A stretch of DNA of 64,000 nucleotides, taken from contig NZ_BAZK01000001.1 in the NCBI RefSeq assembly GCF_001310815.1, positions 1-64,000 on the forward strand. The letters are read 5' to 3'. Position numbers and translations under genes: made by a program. Origin of the DNA: Pseudovibrio denitrificans JCM 12308 (GTDB lineage: Bacteria; Pseudomonadota; Alphaproteobacteria; Rhizobiales; Stappiaceae). Of the stretch, positions 1 to 9,525 are shown piece by piece. The notes under the pieces are model-generated. The model saw nothing but the letters and a program-made list of their open reading frames with translations, searched no databases and had not been told where the DNA came from. Each line of letters opens with the position of its first letter. The first letter of the stretch is position 1.

Positions 1-2
1 CT

Positions 3-503
3 GAACTGGCGAACCGGGTTCTTGGCACACTGGTTGATACGCTGCAGACGCTTCCGAGCTTCGTTTATCTCATTCCGGTTGTCATGCTGTTCAGGGTTGG
101 CGAATTTTCCGCCATGGTGGCGATTGTGCTTTACGCTATGGCGCCCGCTTTACGGTATGCCGCTCACGGCATACGCGAGATCAATCCGCAGGTTATCGAG
201 GCTGGCAAAGTTTCAGGATGCACGCGCTGGCAGTTGCTCTGGCGTATCAAACTGCCCTTGGCGGTCCCTTCCCTTCTTCTGGGATTGAACCAGACCATTA
301 TGCTGGCTCTTTCCATGCTTGTGATCACCGCATTGGTGGGAACGCGTGATCTAGGCCAGGAAGTTTACATCGCTCTTACCAAAGCAAACACTGGGCAAGG
401 CATCGTGGCGGGTCTTGCCGTTGCCTTCATTGCCGTTATTGCGGACCGTATTTTATCCGCACTCGCTAAATCCTCTCAAGCAAGATTGGGGCTGGTGACA
501 TGA
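3..503 (+). CDS. ProW-type ABC transporter permease, 3' part (glycine betaine/choline/proline family)
   Basis: The frame is open from the window edge, so this is the C-terminal about 166 residues of an integral membrane permease that moves a quaternary amine across the inner membrane with an ATPase and a binding protein. The stretch LQTLPSFVYLIPVVMLFRVG and the later pattern INPQVIEAGKVSGCTRWQLL match the ProW permease domain, including the EA-x3-G loop that contacts the ATPase. Several hydrophobic segments are visible. The stop overlaps the next start by ATGA (500-503), implying translational coupling with the downstream kinase and oxidoreductase. The start lies outside the window. The exact substrate cannot be read from this fragment; betaine or choline is inferred from family and context. 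Confidence 0.88.
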   Translation, partial: ELANRVLGTLVDTLQTLPSFVYLIPVVMLFRVGEFSAMVAIVLYAMAPALRYAAHGIREINPQVIEAGKVSGCTRWQLLWRIKLPLAVPSLLLGLNQTIMLALSMLVITALVGTRDLGQEVYIALTKANTGQGIVAGLAVAFIAVIADRILSALAKSSQARLGLVT

Positions 504-1393
504 CTGAGACGTTGACGAAGGAATTAGCCGTAACCAAAGCACTTGAACTGCCCTTCTGGAAAGCGCCCAGCAACGCTGAGATACTGGGTGGTGGCATTAC
601 AAACTTCAACGTGAAGATCACCGATGAAGGCCGCATCTATGTTGTTCGGTTGGGAGAAGACATCGTTGAACATGGGGTGATGCGATTTAACGAACTTTCA
701 GCTTGCCGGGCCGCTCATGCAGCTGGTGTAGCCCCTGCGGTTCGATACTTTCAAAAAGGCGCGCTTGTTCAGGATTACATTCCAGCAGATCCACTCAGTG
801 AGGAAGAAATACAGCAGCCTGAGATGCTTGAGTTGATCGCGGCGCTGCTTGGAAAAGTTCACAGAGACGCAACGCAACTGATCCGGGGGCCTGTTTTGGC
901 ATTCTGGGTATTTCATATCCTGCGGGATTACACAGAAACCCTACGCTTGCTCGATTCCGATCACATACCCAAGCTTGATGATCTGATGCAAAAAGCACAA
1001 AAGCTTGAGGCTGTTGTTGGCAAGGTGCAACTGGTGCTGTGCCATAACGATTTGCTGCCTGCCAACATTTTGAATGAGGACGGCCGACTTTGGCTGGTGG
1101 ATTGGGAGTATGCCGGCATGAACTCTCCCTTGTTTGATCTTGGAGGTTTAGCCACCAACGCCAGTCTTTCAGAAAACCTGCAGACACTGCTTCTGGAAAC
1201 GTATTTCGACACGCCCGTTTCAGATGAGTTGTGGGAGAGATACAACTCGATGAAATGTGCGTCTTTGCTGCGTGAAAGCATGTGGAGCATGGTTTCCGAG
1301 CAGACATCCAAAATCCAGTTTGATTACGCCAATTACACCAGAGAAAACCTGCTCCGGTTTGAACGCGCTTATGCTGAGCTCCAGTTAAAATGA
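500..1393 (+). CDS. Choline/ethanolamine kinase-like (APH-fold) phosphotransferase
   Basis: A 297-residue protein of the aminoglycoside-phosphotransferase/choline-kinase (LicA-like) fold. The catalytic loop CHNDLLPANIL (about residues 180-190) has the expected H-N-D-x4-N arrangement, followed by LWLVDWEYAG, whose aspartate would bind magnesium. The N-terminal part contains GGITNFNVKI, like the nucleotide-binding loop of choline kinases. It starts inside the end of the permease gene (ATGA) and ends eight bases before a demethylating oxidoreductase, so the three are probably one operon. A kinase in such an operon suggests phosphorylation of an imported amino alcohol such as choline, or a related compound. 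That role is inferred; the fold is clear. Confidence 0.8.
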   Translation: MTETLTKELAVTKALELPFWKAPSNAEILGGGITNFNVKITDEGRIYVVRLGEDIVEHGVMRFNELSACRAAHAAGVAPAVRYFQKGALVQDYIPADPLSEEEIQQPEMLELIAALLGKVHRDATQLIRGPVLAFWVFHILRDYTETLRLLDSDHIPKLDDLMQKAQKLEAVVGKVQLVLCHNDLLPANILNEDGRLWLVDWEYAGMNSPLFDLGGLATNASLSENLQTLLLETYFDTPVSDELWERYNSMKCASLLRESMWSMVSEQTSKIQFDYANYTRENLLRFERAYAELQLK

Positions 1394-1400
1394 GGTTGCA

Positions 1401-3845
1401 ATGAAGGAATTACCGAAAACGGCCAAAGCTGTGATCGTTGGTGGCGGCATTGTTGGATGCTCAACAGCTTATCACCTTGCCAAACTGGGCTGGGACGTTG
1501 TGCTGTTGGAGCGGAAGAAGCTGACCTCCGGTACGACCTTTCATGCTGCCGGTTTGGTGGGGCAGTTGCGGTCTAATGCAAACATCACGCAGCTGCTTGG
1601 TTACTCCGTAGATCTTTACAAGCGCCTCGAAGAGGAAACCGGACAAGCGACAGGCTGGAAGATGAACGGCGGGCTTCGGCTTGCCTGCAATCATGAACGT
1701 TGGACAGAGGTTCAACGACAAGCAACGACAGCCCACTCTTTCGGGCTTGATATGCAGTTGCTGACGCCGAAGGAAGCACAGGAGTTGTGGCCACTGATGC
1801 AGGTGGACGATGTGGTTGGCGCAGCCTTTTTGCCCAGTGATGGTCAGGCGAACCCATCGGACATTACTTTATCGCTTGCCAAAGGCGCACGAATGGCTGG
1901 CGCGCAGATCTTTGAAGATACCAAGGTGCTGAGCGTTGACGTTGAAAAGGGTGTGATCAAAGGGGTTGAGACTTCCGGTGGCCGGATCGACTGTTCTGTT
2001 GTGGTAGCGTGTTGCGGGCAATGGACACGAGACTTTGCAAAAAGCGTTGGTGTGAATGTGCCGTTAGTTCCAATGCAGCATCAGTATCTCGTGACTGAAC
2101 CCATTCCCGGTGTTCCCAGAGATCTGCCGACTTTGAGGGATCCGGACAGACTGACCTACTACAAAGAAGAGGTCGGTGGCCTTGTGATGGGTGGCTATGA
2201 AGCCAATCCGCTGAGCTGGGCAGAGGACGGTATTCCAAAAGGCTTCCACTACACCTTGCTCGACAGCGACTTCGGGCACTTTGAACCTTTGATGGAACTC
2301 TCTCTTGGCCGTGTGCCAGCGCTGGAGACTGCCGGGATCAAGGAGCTGATCAATGGACCGGAAAGTTTCACCCCCGACGGGAACTTCATTATGGGGGAAG
2401 CACCGGAGCTGAAAAACTTTTACGTCAATGCGGGCTTTAACGCCTTTGGCATCGCAGCTGGTGGCGGAGCTGGTATGGCTCTGGCTGAGTGGATAGCCAA
2501 AGGGGAGCCGCCGTTTGATTTATGGCCCGTTGATATCCGCCGCTTTGGCCGCCCCCATTTTGACAGTGACTGGATCAGAACACGTACCAAGGAAGCCTAT
2601 GCCAAGCACTACACAATGGCGTGGCCCAATGAAGAGCATGAAAGTGGTCGCCCCTGCCGCAAGTCACCACTCTACGAGTACCTGAAAGCAGATGGTGCCG
2701 TGTTTGGTGAGAAGCTGGGCTGGGAGCGCCCCAACTGGTACGCAGATATCAAAAACGGTGAGCAGCAGCGGGATATCTATACTTTCTCAAGGCCAAACTG
2801 GCACGAACCTGTCGGCCGTGAGCATGAGGCTGCCCGGTCTGCTGCTGTTCTTTTTGACCAGACGTCCTTTGCCAAGTTTACGTTGAAAGGCCCTGATGCG
2901 GTTGATGCCCTCAGCTGGATCGCAGCCAATGATGTCGACAAGCCAATCGGCACATTGATCTATACGCAGATGCTGAATGACCATGGCGGTATCGAATGCG
3001 ACCTGACCTGTGTTCGCGTTGCGGAGGACGAGTACTACATCGTCACTGGAACCGGTTTTGCCACCCATGACTTCGACTGGATCTCACGCAACATCCCCGC
3101 AGGCATGAATGTACAGCTGGTCGATGTCACCTCTGCTTATTCGGTGCTTTCCCTCATGGGACCAAAGTCACGCAACATCCTGGAGCGCGTGACGCGAGAC
3201 GATGTGAGCAATGAGAGTTTTCGTTTCGGTCAAGCGCGCAAGATCGGCATTGCAGGCTGCCCGGTCCACGCACTGAGAGTGACCTATGTGGGAGAACTCG
3301 GCTGGGAACTTCATTTGCCCGTGGAGTATGCCACCAGTGTTTATGCGGCTCTCCATGAAGCTGGCAAAGAGTTTGGCCTCCGAAATGCGGGGTACCGAGC
3401 CATTGAAACGCTGCGCCTGGAAAAAGGGTATCGTGCATGGGGCAGCGATATCGGGCCCGACCATACGCCGGAAGAAGCGGGCCTTGGATGGGCTGTGAAA
3501 CTGAAAAAGAATATTGCCTTTAAAGGGCGCGACGCGATTGAGCAGCAAAGGACCCACGGCATTAAGAAGATGCTCGCAACCTTTGTGACAGATAGCGACA
3601 TCATCCTCTCAGGCCGAGAGACGATCTACCGTGATGGGGTTCGTGTCGGTTGGCTATCCTCAGGCGGCTTCGGGCATACCCTGCAAAAATCCATTGGCCT
3701 TGGATATGTCCGAAACAGCGACGGTGTCGACACCGACTTCGTTCTGGGTGGCCACTACGAACTGGAAGTCGCCACAGAACGCGTCCCCTGCGAGGTACAC
3801 CTTGCGTCGCTGTATGATCCAAAGATGTTACGTGTGAAAGCATAA
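1401..3845 (+). CDS. FAD-dependent oxidoreductase fused to GcvT domain (dimethylglycine/sarcosine dehydrogenase family)
   Basis: An 814-residue two-module enzyme. The N-terminal half is a DAO-type flavoprotein: AVIVGGGIVGCSTAYHLAKL is the dinucleotide-binding loop and SGTTFHAAGLVG resembles the flavin-attachment region of DMGDH enzymes. The C-terminal half (from about residue 430) is an aminomethyltransferase (GcvT) module with the YVGELGWELHLP signature. Enzymes of this build oxidatively remove an N-methyl group and pass the formaldehyde unit to tetrahydrofolate. A second, diverged enzyme of the same architecture lies at 28569-31128. Clustering with a betaine-type ABC permease and a choline-kinase-like gene points to a methylated amine as substrate, which is not determinable here. 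Its stop is one base from the oppositely oriented ureG stop, with no terminator between. Confidence 0.85.
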   Translation: MKELPKTAKAVIVGGGIVGCSTAYHLAKLGWDVVLLERKKLTSGTTFHAAGLVGQLRSNANITQLLGYSVDLYKRLEEETGQATGWKMNGGLRLACNHERWTEVQRQATTAHSFGLDMQLLTPKEAQELWPLMQVDDVVGAAFLPSDGQANPSDITLSLAKGARMAGAQIFEDTKVLSVDVEKGVIKGVETSGGRIDCSVVVACCGQWTRDFAKSVGVNVPLVPMQHQYLVTEPIPGVPRDLPTLRDPDRLTYYKEEVGGLVMGGYEANPLSWAEDGIPKGFHYTLLDSDFGHFEPLMELSLGRVPALETAGIKELINGPESFTPDGNFIMGEAPELKNFYVNAGFNAFGIAAGGGAGMALAEWIAKGEPPFDLWPVDIRRFGRPHFDSDWIRTRTKEAYAKHYTMAWPNEEHESGRPCRKSPLYEYLKADGAVFGEKLGWERPNWYADIKNGEQQRDIYTFSRPNWHEPVGREHEAARSAAVLFDQTSFAKFTLKGPDAVDALSWIAANDVDKPIGTLIYTQMLNDHGGIECDLTCVRVAEDEYYIVTGTGFATHDFDWISRNIPAGMNVQLVDVTSAYSVLSLMGPKSRNILERVTRDDVSNESFRFGQARKIGIAGCPVHALRVTYVGELGWELHLPVEYATSVYAALHEAGKEFGLRNAGYRAIETLRLEKGYRAWGSDIGPDHTPEEAGLGWAVKLKKNIAFKGRDAIEQQRTHGIKKMLATFVTDSDIILSGRETIYRDGVRVGWLSSGGFGHTLQKSIGLGYVRNSDGVDTDFVLGGHYELEVATERVPCEVHLASLYDPKMLRVKA

Positions 3846-3846
3846 T

Positions 3847-4476
3847 CTACATAGCCTGCTTGACCTCAAAGCCACCCTGCTCTTCGAGAAACACAAGCAC
3901 CTCGGAGAGCCCTTTTCTGCTTTTCAGGTCGGTAAACTGAAACGGTTTTCCTGCGCGCATTTTGGTGGCGTCAGCCTTCATCACCTCAAGATCAGCATCT
4001 ACATATGGTGCAAGATCTGATTTATTGATCACCAGCAAGTCAGACCGGGTTATGCCGGGACCGCCTTTACGAGGGATTTCCTCGCCCTGGCACACTGATA
4101 TGACGTAGATCGTCAAGTCGGCTAAATCTGGAGAGAACGTTGCTGCCAGATTGTCTCCGCCAGATTCAATGAAGACAATATCCAGATCGGGATGACGCTC
4201 ATTTAACTTATCAATAGCCTGTAAATTGATAGTGGCATCTTCGCGAATGGCAGTATGCGGGCAACCGCCAGTTTCAACACCGATGATCCGATCTTCCGAA
4301 AGGGCCTGCATCTTCACGAGCGCGAGAGCATCTTCCTTTGTGTAGATGTCATTGGTGATTACTCCGACTGAGAGTTTGTGGCGCAGTGCTGAGCAAAGAG
4401 CTGCGGTCAGACTGGTTTTACCGGAACCAACCGGTCCACCGATACCAACACGCAACGGTCCGTTTGAAGAGGTCAT
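3847..4476 (-). CDS. ureG: Urease accessory GTPase UreG
   Basis: A 209-residue SIMIBI GTPase that powers delivery of nickel into the urease active site together with UreD, UreF and UreE. The P-loop GGPVGSGKT covers residues 13-21, and the nickel-binding Cys72-Pro73-His74 motif is present in [32 protein letters not shown] is the Walker B-like region typical of UreG. The length is normal for the family. It is the last gene of the urt-ure operon, its ATG overlapping the ureF stop (ATGA). The protein is cytoplasmic. Confidence 0.97.
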   Translation of the reverse strand: MTSSNGPLRVGIGGPVGSGKTSLTAALCSALRHKLSVGVITNDIYTKEDALALVKMQALSEDRIIGVETGGCPHTAIREDATINLQAIDKLNERHPDLDIVFIESGGDNLAATFSPDLADLTIYVISVCQGEEIPRKGGPGITRSDLLVINKSDLAPYVDADLEVMKADATKMRAGKPFQFTDLKSRKGLSEVLVFLEEQGGFEVKQAM

Positions 4477-5156
4477 GATCTAAAAATCCTTGTGTGCTGG
4501 TGCTCGTGTGCCATGGCAAGAAAATCACCGTGAAGCGTAGTGCTACCAAGATCGTCTAAGCTTGCAGTTGCTGCCCTCATAGAGAGTTCAGCCAGATGAG
4601 GTTCCAGATCTGCGAGAATTTGCATGCCATCAGTCTGTCCAAGTGGAACCAAACGCATCATGACGCTGACCAGATTTGCGCAGAAGCTGTGTTGATATGC
4701 GGCTAGAGTTGCTATCAGAGGAACGCAGTTAGTTGCAGCGATTGTTGCAACGGCAATCGGATAAGCAAGGTCAGCACTGTCGAGCTGGAGAGCAATCTTT
4801 TCAGAGCCCCACGGTTTTGCTGCTTTTGAAAACGCATCCCCTTGTAAGGTTGTTTCCATAAACCGGTCTTCTCCCGGACAAAGAGCAAGTGCGAGTTCAT
4901 TCAGCTGGCAAAGAAATGCAATATCTTCTTGCGTGGCCGCTTTCCAAGATAGTGATGCGAGGACCAGATCATTCCACAGGCTTCCAGTGTGAATTAGATC
5001 ATGTAGGTACTCCTCTGCATCGCTCCTACAAGTGATCAACTCACGCTGGATCGCGCTTTCAAGCCCATGACTATAAGCGAATGCTCCAGTCGGAAAACTG
5101 GGTGAAAGCCAAGTCATGAGTTGTAGAAGAGCCGTCGTTGGAGCGACTTCATTCAT
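4473..5156 (-). CDS. ureF: Urease accessory protein UreF
   Basis: UreF is the all-helical adaptor that couples UreG to the UreD-urease complex during nickel insertion. The conserved N-terminal block [20 protein letters not shown] identifies the family, and the C-terminus ends with the arginine/serine tail common in UreF. The open frame extends to 5201, but the upstream part is only shadow sequence of ureE. I chose the ATG at 5156, giving 227 residues beginning MNEVAPTT, which overlaps ureE by eight bases. ATG 5168 is also possible. No strong ribosome site is visible, consistent with translational coupling. Confidence 0.93.
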   Translation of the reverse strand: MNEVAPTTALLQLMTWLSPSFPTGAFAYSHGLESAIQRELITCRSDAEEYLHDLIHTGSLWNDLVLASLSWKAATQEDIAFLCQLNELALALCPGEDRFMETTLQGDAFSKAAKPWGSEKIALQLDSADLAYPIAVATIAATNCVPLIATLAAYQHSFCANLVSVMMRLVPLGQTDGMQILADLEPHLAELSMRAATASLDDLGSTTLHGDFLAMAHEHQHTRIFRS

Positions 5157-5613
5157 GACTATGCTCATGGGCGTGACTACCATGTTTATGATAGGCACCA
5201 CGCACCGGCGAGAACGGCAGTTTAACTTCCTCTATCCTTGCTCCAAGTCCTTCCAACATATGATAGATGACATGGTCTCGACCAATGAAGATGGCAGGAG
5301 GCGTGATTTGTGCCGGTAAATGCCTGTTGCCCAAGTGCCAGCAAAGCTCAGCATAATGCAGGGGATCACGCGCTGTAACTTTGTAGAGTGGTTCAATCGT
5401 TGCAGCGATCACTGCAAGCTGGCCATCGGCTAACACAAAGACGTCCCCCTCACCCAGAACAACTGGTTCCGGCAAATCCACCATAATGCCTGTTCCGCAC
5501 GTCGATGCGAGGCGTTTGCGCCGTAAATGGCGTTCATCATGAGCGAGTGTGATGGTGAATGCGGGGGTGCCAGCGTAATCGCCAGCTCTTTTCAAAGAAG
5601 TTGCTTTGATCAT
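5149..5613 (-). CDS. ureE: Urease accessory nickel chaperone UreE
   Basis: A 154-residue nickel metallochaperone that delivers Ni to the urease maturation complex. The N-terminal peptide-binding-like domain is followed by the metal domain with CWHLGNRHLP, and then a short histidine-rich tail, [12 protein letters not shown], which would add extra nickel sites. The tail is shorter than in Klebsiella UreE. The start codon overlaps the ureC stop by one base (TGATG). Cytoplasmic. Identity is secure from motifs and position in the ureDABC-EFG order. Confidence 0.95.
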   Translation of the reverse strand: MIKATSLKRAGDYAGTPAFTITLAHDERHLRRKRLASTCGTGIMVDLPEPVVLGEGDVFVLADGQLAVIAATIEPLYKVTARDPLHYAELCWHLGNRHLPAQITPPAIFIGRDHVIYHMLEGLGARIEEVKLPFSPVRGAYHKHGSHAHEHSHE

Positions 5614-7325
5614 CAGAACAGAAAATACCTTTGTGCCATTGGGACGATATCGGCGGGTTCACAGGTCAGCAGCTCACCGTTTGCCCTCACTTCGTAAGTT
5701 TCGGGATCAACTTCCATGTGAGGCATCAAGCTGTTGTGCACCATGGACGTTTTAGAGAGGCCGGAACGGGTGTTTTCGACCGCAACCATCTGCTTTGCAG
5801 TACCGAGTTTTTCCCGCAGTCCAGCTGCTTGAGCGGCCTTTGAAACAAACACGACCGAGGAGTTTGTCAGGCTTTTGCCAAACGAACCGAACATTGGGCG
5901 ATAATGAACAGGCTGAGGTGTCGGAATGGAGGCGTTTGGATCGCCCATCACAGCATTTGCAATGGTGCCACCCACAAGCACCATGTCCGGTTTGACACCA
6001 AAGAAAGCAGGAGACCATAGCACTAGATCCGCACGTTTGCTGACCTCAATGGAGCCGATATGTCTGGAAAGACCATGAGCTATGGCAGGGTTTATCGTGT
6101 ACTTGGCGATATAACGTTTGACGCGGAAGTTATCGTTGTCTCCGGTTTCTTCAGGTAGCGGTCCGCGTTGACGCTTCATCTTATCCGCAGTTTGCCAGGT
6201 GCGTATGAGCACTTCACCTACACGGCCCATAGCCTGACTATCAGAGGCGATGATGGAAAAGGCTCCCATGTCGTGGAGGATATCTTCCGCCGCGATGGTT
6301 TCCTTGCGAATACGGCTTTCCGCAAAGGCAACATCCTCTGGAATGTTGGTGTCCAGATGGTGACAGACCATCAACATATCCAAATGTTCCGCCACTGTGT
6401 TTTCAGTGTAAGGGCGCGTCGGGTTGGTGGATGACGGGATCACATTAGGTAGACCACAGACCTTGATGATATCCGGCGCATGCCCGCCTCCTGCTCCTTC
6501 AGTGTGGAAGGCATGGATCGTACGGCCTTTGAGGGCTGCAACTGTATTTTCAACAAATCCGCTTTCATTCAGCGTATCTGTATGGATCATCACCTGCACA
6601 TCGTGTTCATCCGCCACGCTCAAGCAGGTATCGATTGCTGCAGGAGTTGTGCCCCAATCCTCATGCAGTTTCATGGCGCAAGCACCAGCAAGTACCATCT
6701 CTTCCAGTGCCTTGGGGTGTGAAGCATTGCCTTTACCGGCGAAAGCAAGGTTCATTGGAAATGCATCTGCCGCCTCAATCATACGGGCAATATGCCACGG
6801 CCCTGGGGTGCACGTGGTTGCGAGGGTGCCGTGGGCTGGTCCTGTACCTCCACCGAGCATTGTCGTGACGCCAGAGGTTAGAGCTTCTTCGATCTGCTGC
6901 GGGCATATGTAGTGGATGTGAGCATCCATGCCGCCAGCCGTCAAGATTTTGCCTTCCCCTGCAATGGCCTCAGTTCCGGGACCAATTATGATGGTTACAT
7001 CATCCTGCGTATCCGGGTTACCCGCCTTTCCGATAGCGTGAATCAAACCGTCTTTCAGACCCACATCTGCTTTGTAGATGCCAGTGTGATCGACAATAAG
7101 CGCGTTTGTGATGACCGTATCAACGGCACCGTCTGCTCGCGATAACTGGCTTTGCCCCATGCCATCGCGAATGACTTTGCCTCCACCGAATTTCACTTCT
7201 TCGCCGTATGTGGTCAGATCGGCTTCAACTTCGATGAAGAGCTCCGTGTCCGCAAGACGAACTTTGTCTCCGGCTGCTGGCCCAAACATATCGGCATAGG
7301 CTGCTCTTGAAATCGTGGCTGCCAT
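5613..7325 (-). CDS. ureC: Urease alpha subunit UreC
   Basis: The catalytic subunit (570 residues, normal length) of urease, which hydrolyses urea to ammonia and carbamate. All active-site residues are visible: nickel ligands His136 and His138 in [10 protein letters not shown], the carbamylated Lys219 in [10 protein letters not shown], His248, His274, the mobile-flap Cys321-His322 in MLMVCHHLD, and the aspartate in [10 protein letters not shown]. Numbering is offset by two from the Klebsiella enzyme. The ATG directly follows the ureB stop, so the two are translationally coupled. No damaged residue was seen, so the gene should encode active enzyme once nickel is inserted. Confidence 0.98.
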   Translation of the reverse strand: MAATISRAAYADMFGPAAGDKVRLADTELFIEVEADLTTYGEEVKFGGGKVIRDGMGQSQLSRADGAVDTVITNALIVDHTGIYKADVGLKDGLIHAIGKAGNPDTQDDVTIIIGPGTEAIAGEGKILTAGGMDAHIHYICPQQIEEALTSGVTTMLGGGTGPAHGTLATTCTPGPWHIARMIEAADAFPMNLAFAGKGNASHPKALEEMVLAGACAMKLHEDWGTTPAAIDTCLSVADEHDVQVMIHTDTLNESGFVENTVAALKGRTIHAFHTEGAGGGHAPDIIKVCGLPNVIPSSTNPTRPYTENTVAEHLDMLMVCHHLDTNIPEDVAFAESRIRKETIAAEDILHDMGAFSIIASDSQAMGRVGEVLIRTWQTADKMKRQRGPLPEETGDNDNFRVKRYIAKYTINPAIAHGLSRHIGSIEVSKRADLVLWSPAFFGVKPDMVLVGGTIANAVMGDPNASIPTPQPVHYRPMFGSFGKSLTNSSVVFVSKAAQAAGLREKLGTAKQMVAVENTRSGLSKTSMVHNSLMPHMEVDPETYEVRANGELLTCEPADIVPMAQRYFLF

Positions 7326-7631
7326 TTAAGTGGTCTCCACTTCTTTGATCTGAAATCCGGTAAGAGTTTGACTGCCTCCAAAGGAAATCAAGGAGACCTC
7401 TCTGGTTTGCCCCGGTTCAAAGCGCACGGCTGTTCCTGGTGCAATATCTAGGCGCATGCTGTGTGCCACTAAACGATCAAACCTGAGCGCACTATTGACC
7501 TCAGCAAAGTGGTAGTGACTACCCACTTGCACCGGTCGATCTCCGGTGTTGGCGACTTTAATCGATACACTCGCACGGCCTTCATTCAGGGTCAGATCAC
7601 CTGAGACTGTTATGATTTCTCCCGGGATCAT
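7326..7631 (-). CDS. ureB: Urease beta subunit UreB
   Basis: A 101-residue structural subunit of the (alpha-beta-gamma)3 urease. It starts [19 protein letters not shown], a classic UreB N-terminus, and contains [11 protein letters not shown], the family signature. An AGGAGGT ribosome site stands just before the ATG. The gene is separate from ureA, as in most proteobacteria, rather than fused as in Helicobacter. Confidence 0.97.
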   Translation of the reverse strand: MIPGEIITVSGDLTLNEGRASVSIKVANTGDRPVQVGSHYHFAEVNSALRFDRLVAHSMRLDIAPGTAVRFEPGQTREVSLISFGGSQTLTGFQIKEVETT

Positions 7632-7640
7632 GAATACCTC

Positions 7641-7943
7641 CTAACGGATCGGACTATGGACGGTGACGAGCTTGACACCGTCCGGGAATGTGGCTTCCAC
7701 CTGAATGTCATGGATCATTTCAGGAATACCTTCCATCACCTGCTCACGGGTCAATACATCGGCTCCGGTTGACATCAACTCCGCAACGGTTCGACCGTCC
7801 CTTGCACCTTCAACAACGAAGTCGGTGATGAGGGCAATACTTTCAGGATGGTTGAGTTTGACACCTCGCTGAAGTCGATTACGTGCGACTTGCGCGGCCA
7901 TGGCGACCAGCAGCTTGTCTTTCTCTCTTGGTGTAAGGTTCAT
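7641..7943 (-). CDS. ureA: Urease gamma subunit UreA
   Basis: A 100-residue gamma subunit of urease. It begins [20 protein letters not shown] and carries the [20 protein letters not shown] block and the C-terminal [19 protein letters not shown] typical of the family. A GGGAGAAAT ribosome site precedes the ATG. It lies between ureD and ureB, in the standard order ureD-A-B-C. Confidence 0.97.
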   Translation of the reverse strand: MNLTPREKDKLLVAMAAQVARNRLQRGVKLNHPESIALITDFVVEGARDGRTVAELMSTGADVLTREQVMEGIPEMIHDIQVEATFPDGVKLVTVHSPIR

Positions 7944-7961
7944 GATTTCTCCCGATATTTC

Positions 7962-8849
7962 TTAAAGGTTCCAGAGCTTCGGCAGCTCACGTCCCAACCG
8001 CAGACTTTGTAAAAGTGGGATCAGGGTTTGGCGCAAAGTATAGCCATCTTGCGCCATCACCCGTCCAACGAGCTTTCCTCGAAAAGCACTGAGGACTACT
8101 TGCTTGGGATCTTGCAGTTTCTGGAGGTTTTGCGCGCGTGCCTTCAAAAGGTCTTCCTCATCTGGCCCGATATAGAGAATGGAGGCGAAGGCCCGTGCTC
8201 CGTTAAGGACTGCAGTATTTTTTGCTCTCGTTCCCAGACCACCGTTTAAAAGCACATCATCTGCATGAATAAGCTTTCCAGCTTTGCGTACACGCCATGT
8301 GTCTTTGAAGTAGGCGCGTTCAACTGTTTCACCCATGGCCTGACGACCCAGTATGACTGCTTCAACGGCAAGAAAACGTGCAGAGGGGGCGAGATCTACT
8401 TGAAGCGTTCGAGACAGGCTGGCCTCATTAAAAAGGATCGTCTCCTGCGGCAGCCAGTGCAGTTCAGCATCATCTTTTACGTTCAGTGTGTTGGTGATCT
8501 GTGCAGTGCCTTCTGAAGACTTATATATCTTCTCGCAAGCCTGTGTGGTCAGCACGGCTTTGGCACCGGTCTGCAGGTTCACGTGCCAATTCAACACGTC
8601 CCCACCTGTGACACCGCCACTGGTGTTTATGAGCGCGGCCTCGGCCATATCATCATAGACCTTTGGCAGACGGATTTTGGCTGCACCTTCCTGATAGAGT
8701 TCCTGCAAAGTTGGAGGCAGTCCTTCATGCTGAGCGGCTTTAAACCCAACTCTGCCGGTGCCTTTTGTGCGCTGCATAGCCGGTACCCGAGGCACTTTCG
8801 TTTCGAGTGGCTGGCTAACTTGCTTAAACGGTAAGATGCTGGCGGACAT
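7962..8849 (-). CDS. ureD: Urease accessory protein UreD
   Basis: UreD (UreH) is the scaffold that docks on apo-urease and channels nickel from UreG/UreF. The sequence contains NTSGGVTGGDVLNWHV and LTTQACEKIYKS, the conserved family blocks. The frame is open to 8903, but I chose the ATG at 8849 (MSASILPF, 295 residues), because the longer start would lie well inside urtE. Even so, it overlaps the urtE 3' end by 26 bases, directly joining the transporter and enzyme halves of the operon. Confidence 0.94.
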   Translation of the reverse strand: MSASILPFKQVSQPLETKVPRVPAMQRTKGTGRVGFKAAQHEGLPPTLQELYQEGAAKIRLPKVYDDMAEAALINTSGGVTGGDVLNWHVNLQTGAKAVLTTQACEKIYKSSEGTAQITNTLNVKDDAELHWLPQETILFNEASLSRTLQVDLAPSARFLAVEAVILGRQAMGETVERAYFKDTWRVRKAGKLIHADDVLLNGGLGTRAKNTAVLNGARAFASILYIGPDEEDLLKARAQNLQKLQDPKQVVLSAFRGKLVGRVMAQDGYTLRQTLIPLLQSLRLGRELPKLWNL

Positions 8850-9522
8850 GGTCTTTATCCAGATCACTGGCCGGTCCTGTATGGACGATCTCACCACGGT
8901 CAAGAATGTAAACTACATCAGCAAGTTCTCGGCAGAACTCGAGATACTGCTCTACAAGCAGGATAGTTAGCCCCTCCTCTTTCAGCTGTTTGATGGCTCT
9001 GCCTATGTCTTTGATAATGGAGGGCTGAATGCCTTCTGTGGGTTCATCCAGCACCAGCAAGCGTGGGCGTGTTACCAATGCACGTCCAATAGCCAGCTGC
9101 TGTTGTTGCCCGCCTGACAGATCTCCTCCCCGACGATCCATCATTTTTTCAAGGATCGGGAACAACTCAAAGACCTTTTGCGGAATGAACCTTTCCTTGC
9201 GTGGCAGGCGAGAAAAACCGGTTTGCAGGTTCTCACGTACGCTGAGCAGAGGAAAGATCTCCCTGCCCTGAGGCACATAGGCGATGCCTTGTGCGGCGCG
9301 GGCATATGACTTTAAGCTGCCAAGGCTCGCTCCGTCCACGCGGATGTCCCCATCAGAAATCCGTTGATGCCCTGTTATGGCACGCAGAAGTGAGGTTTTA
9401 CCGACACCATTGCGGCCCAACACACAGGTGATCTGTCCTTCTTCCGCATTAAGAGAAAGACCGCGCAGGGCTTGCGCAGCACCATAGTGCAGATCCACAC
9501 CGCTGACTTCCAAGTTCAGCAT
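8824..9522 (-). CDS. urtE: Urea ABC transporter ATP-binding protein UrtE
   Basis: A 232-residue LivF-type ATPase, one of the two nucleotide-binding subunits of the high-affinity urea importer. Walker A LGRNGVGKTS, signature LSGGQQQQLAIGRAL, and Walker B LLVLDEPTEGI are all intact. LRAITGHQRISDGDIRVDG resembles UrtE. A GGAGG ribosome site lies before the ATG. It follows urtD after a three-base gap and overlaps ureD. The subtype is fixed by its place in urtABCDE-ure, because LivF and UrtE are otherwise similar. Confidence 0.95.
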   Translation of the reverse strand: MLNLEVSGVDLHYGAAQALRGLSLNAEEGQITCVLGRNGVGKTSLLRAITGHQRISDGDIRVDGASLGSLKSYARAAQGIAYVPQGREIFPLLSVRENLQTGFSRLPRKERFIPQKVFELFPILEKMMDRRGGDLSGGQQQQLAIGRALVTRPRLLVLDEPTEGIQPSIIKDIGRAIKQLKEEGLTILLVEQYLEFCRELADVVYILDRGEIVHTGPASDLDKDHVRQHLTV

Positions 9523-9525
9523 GCT

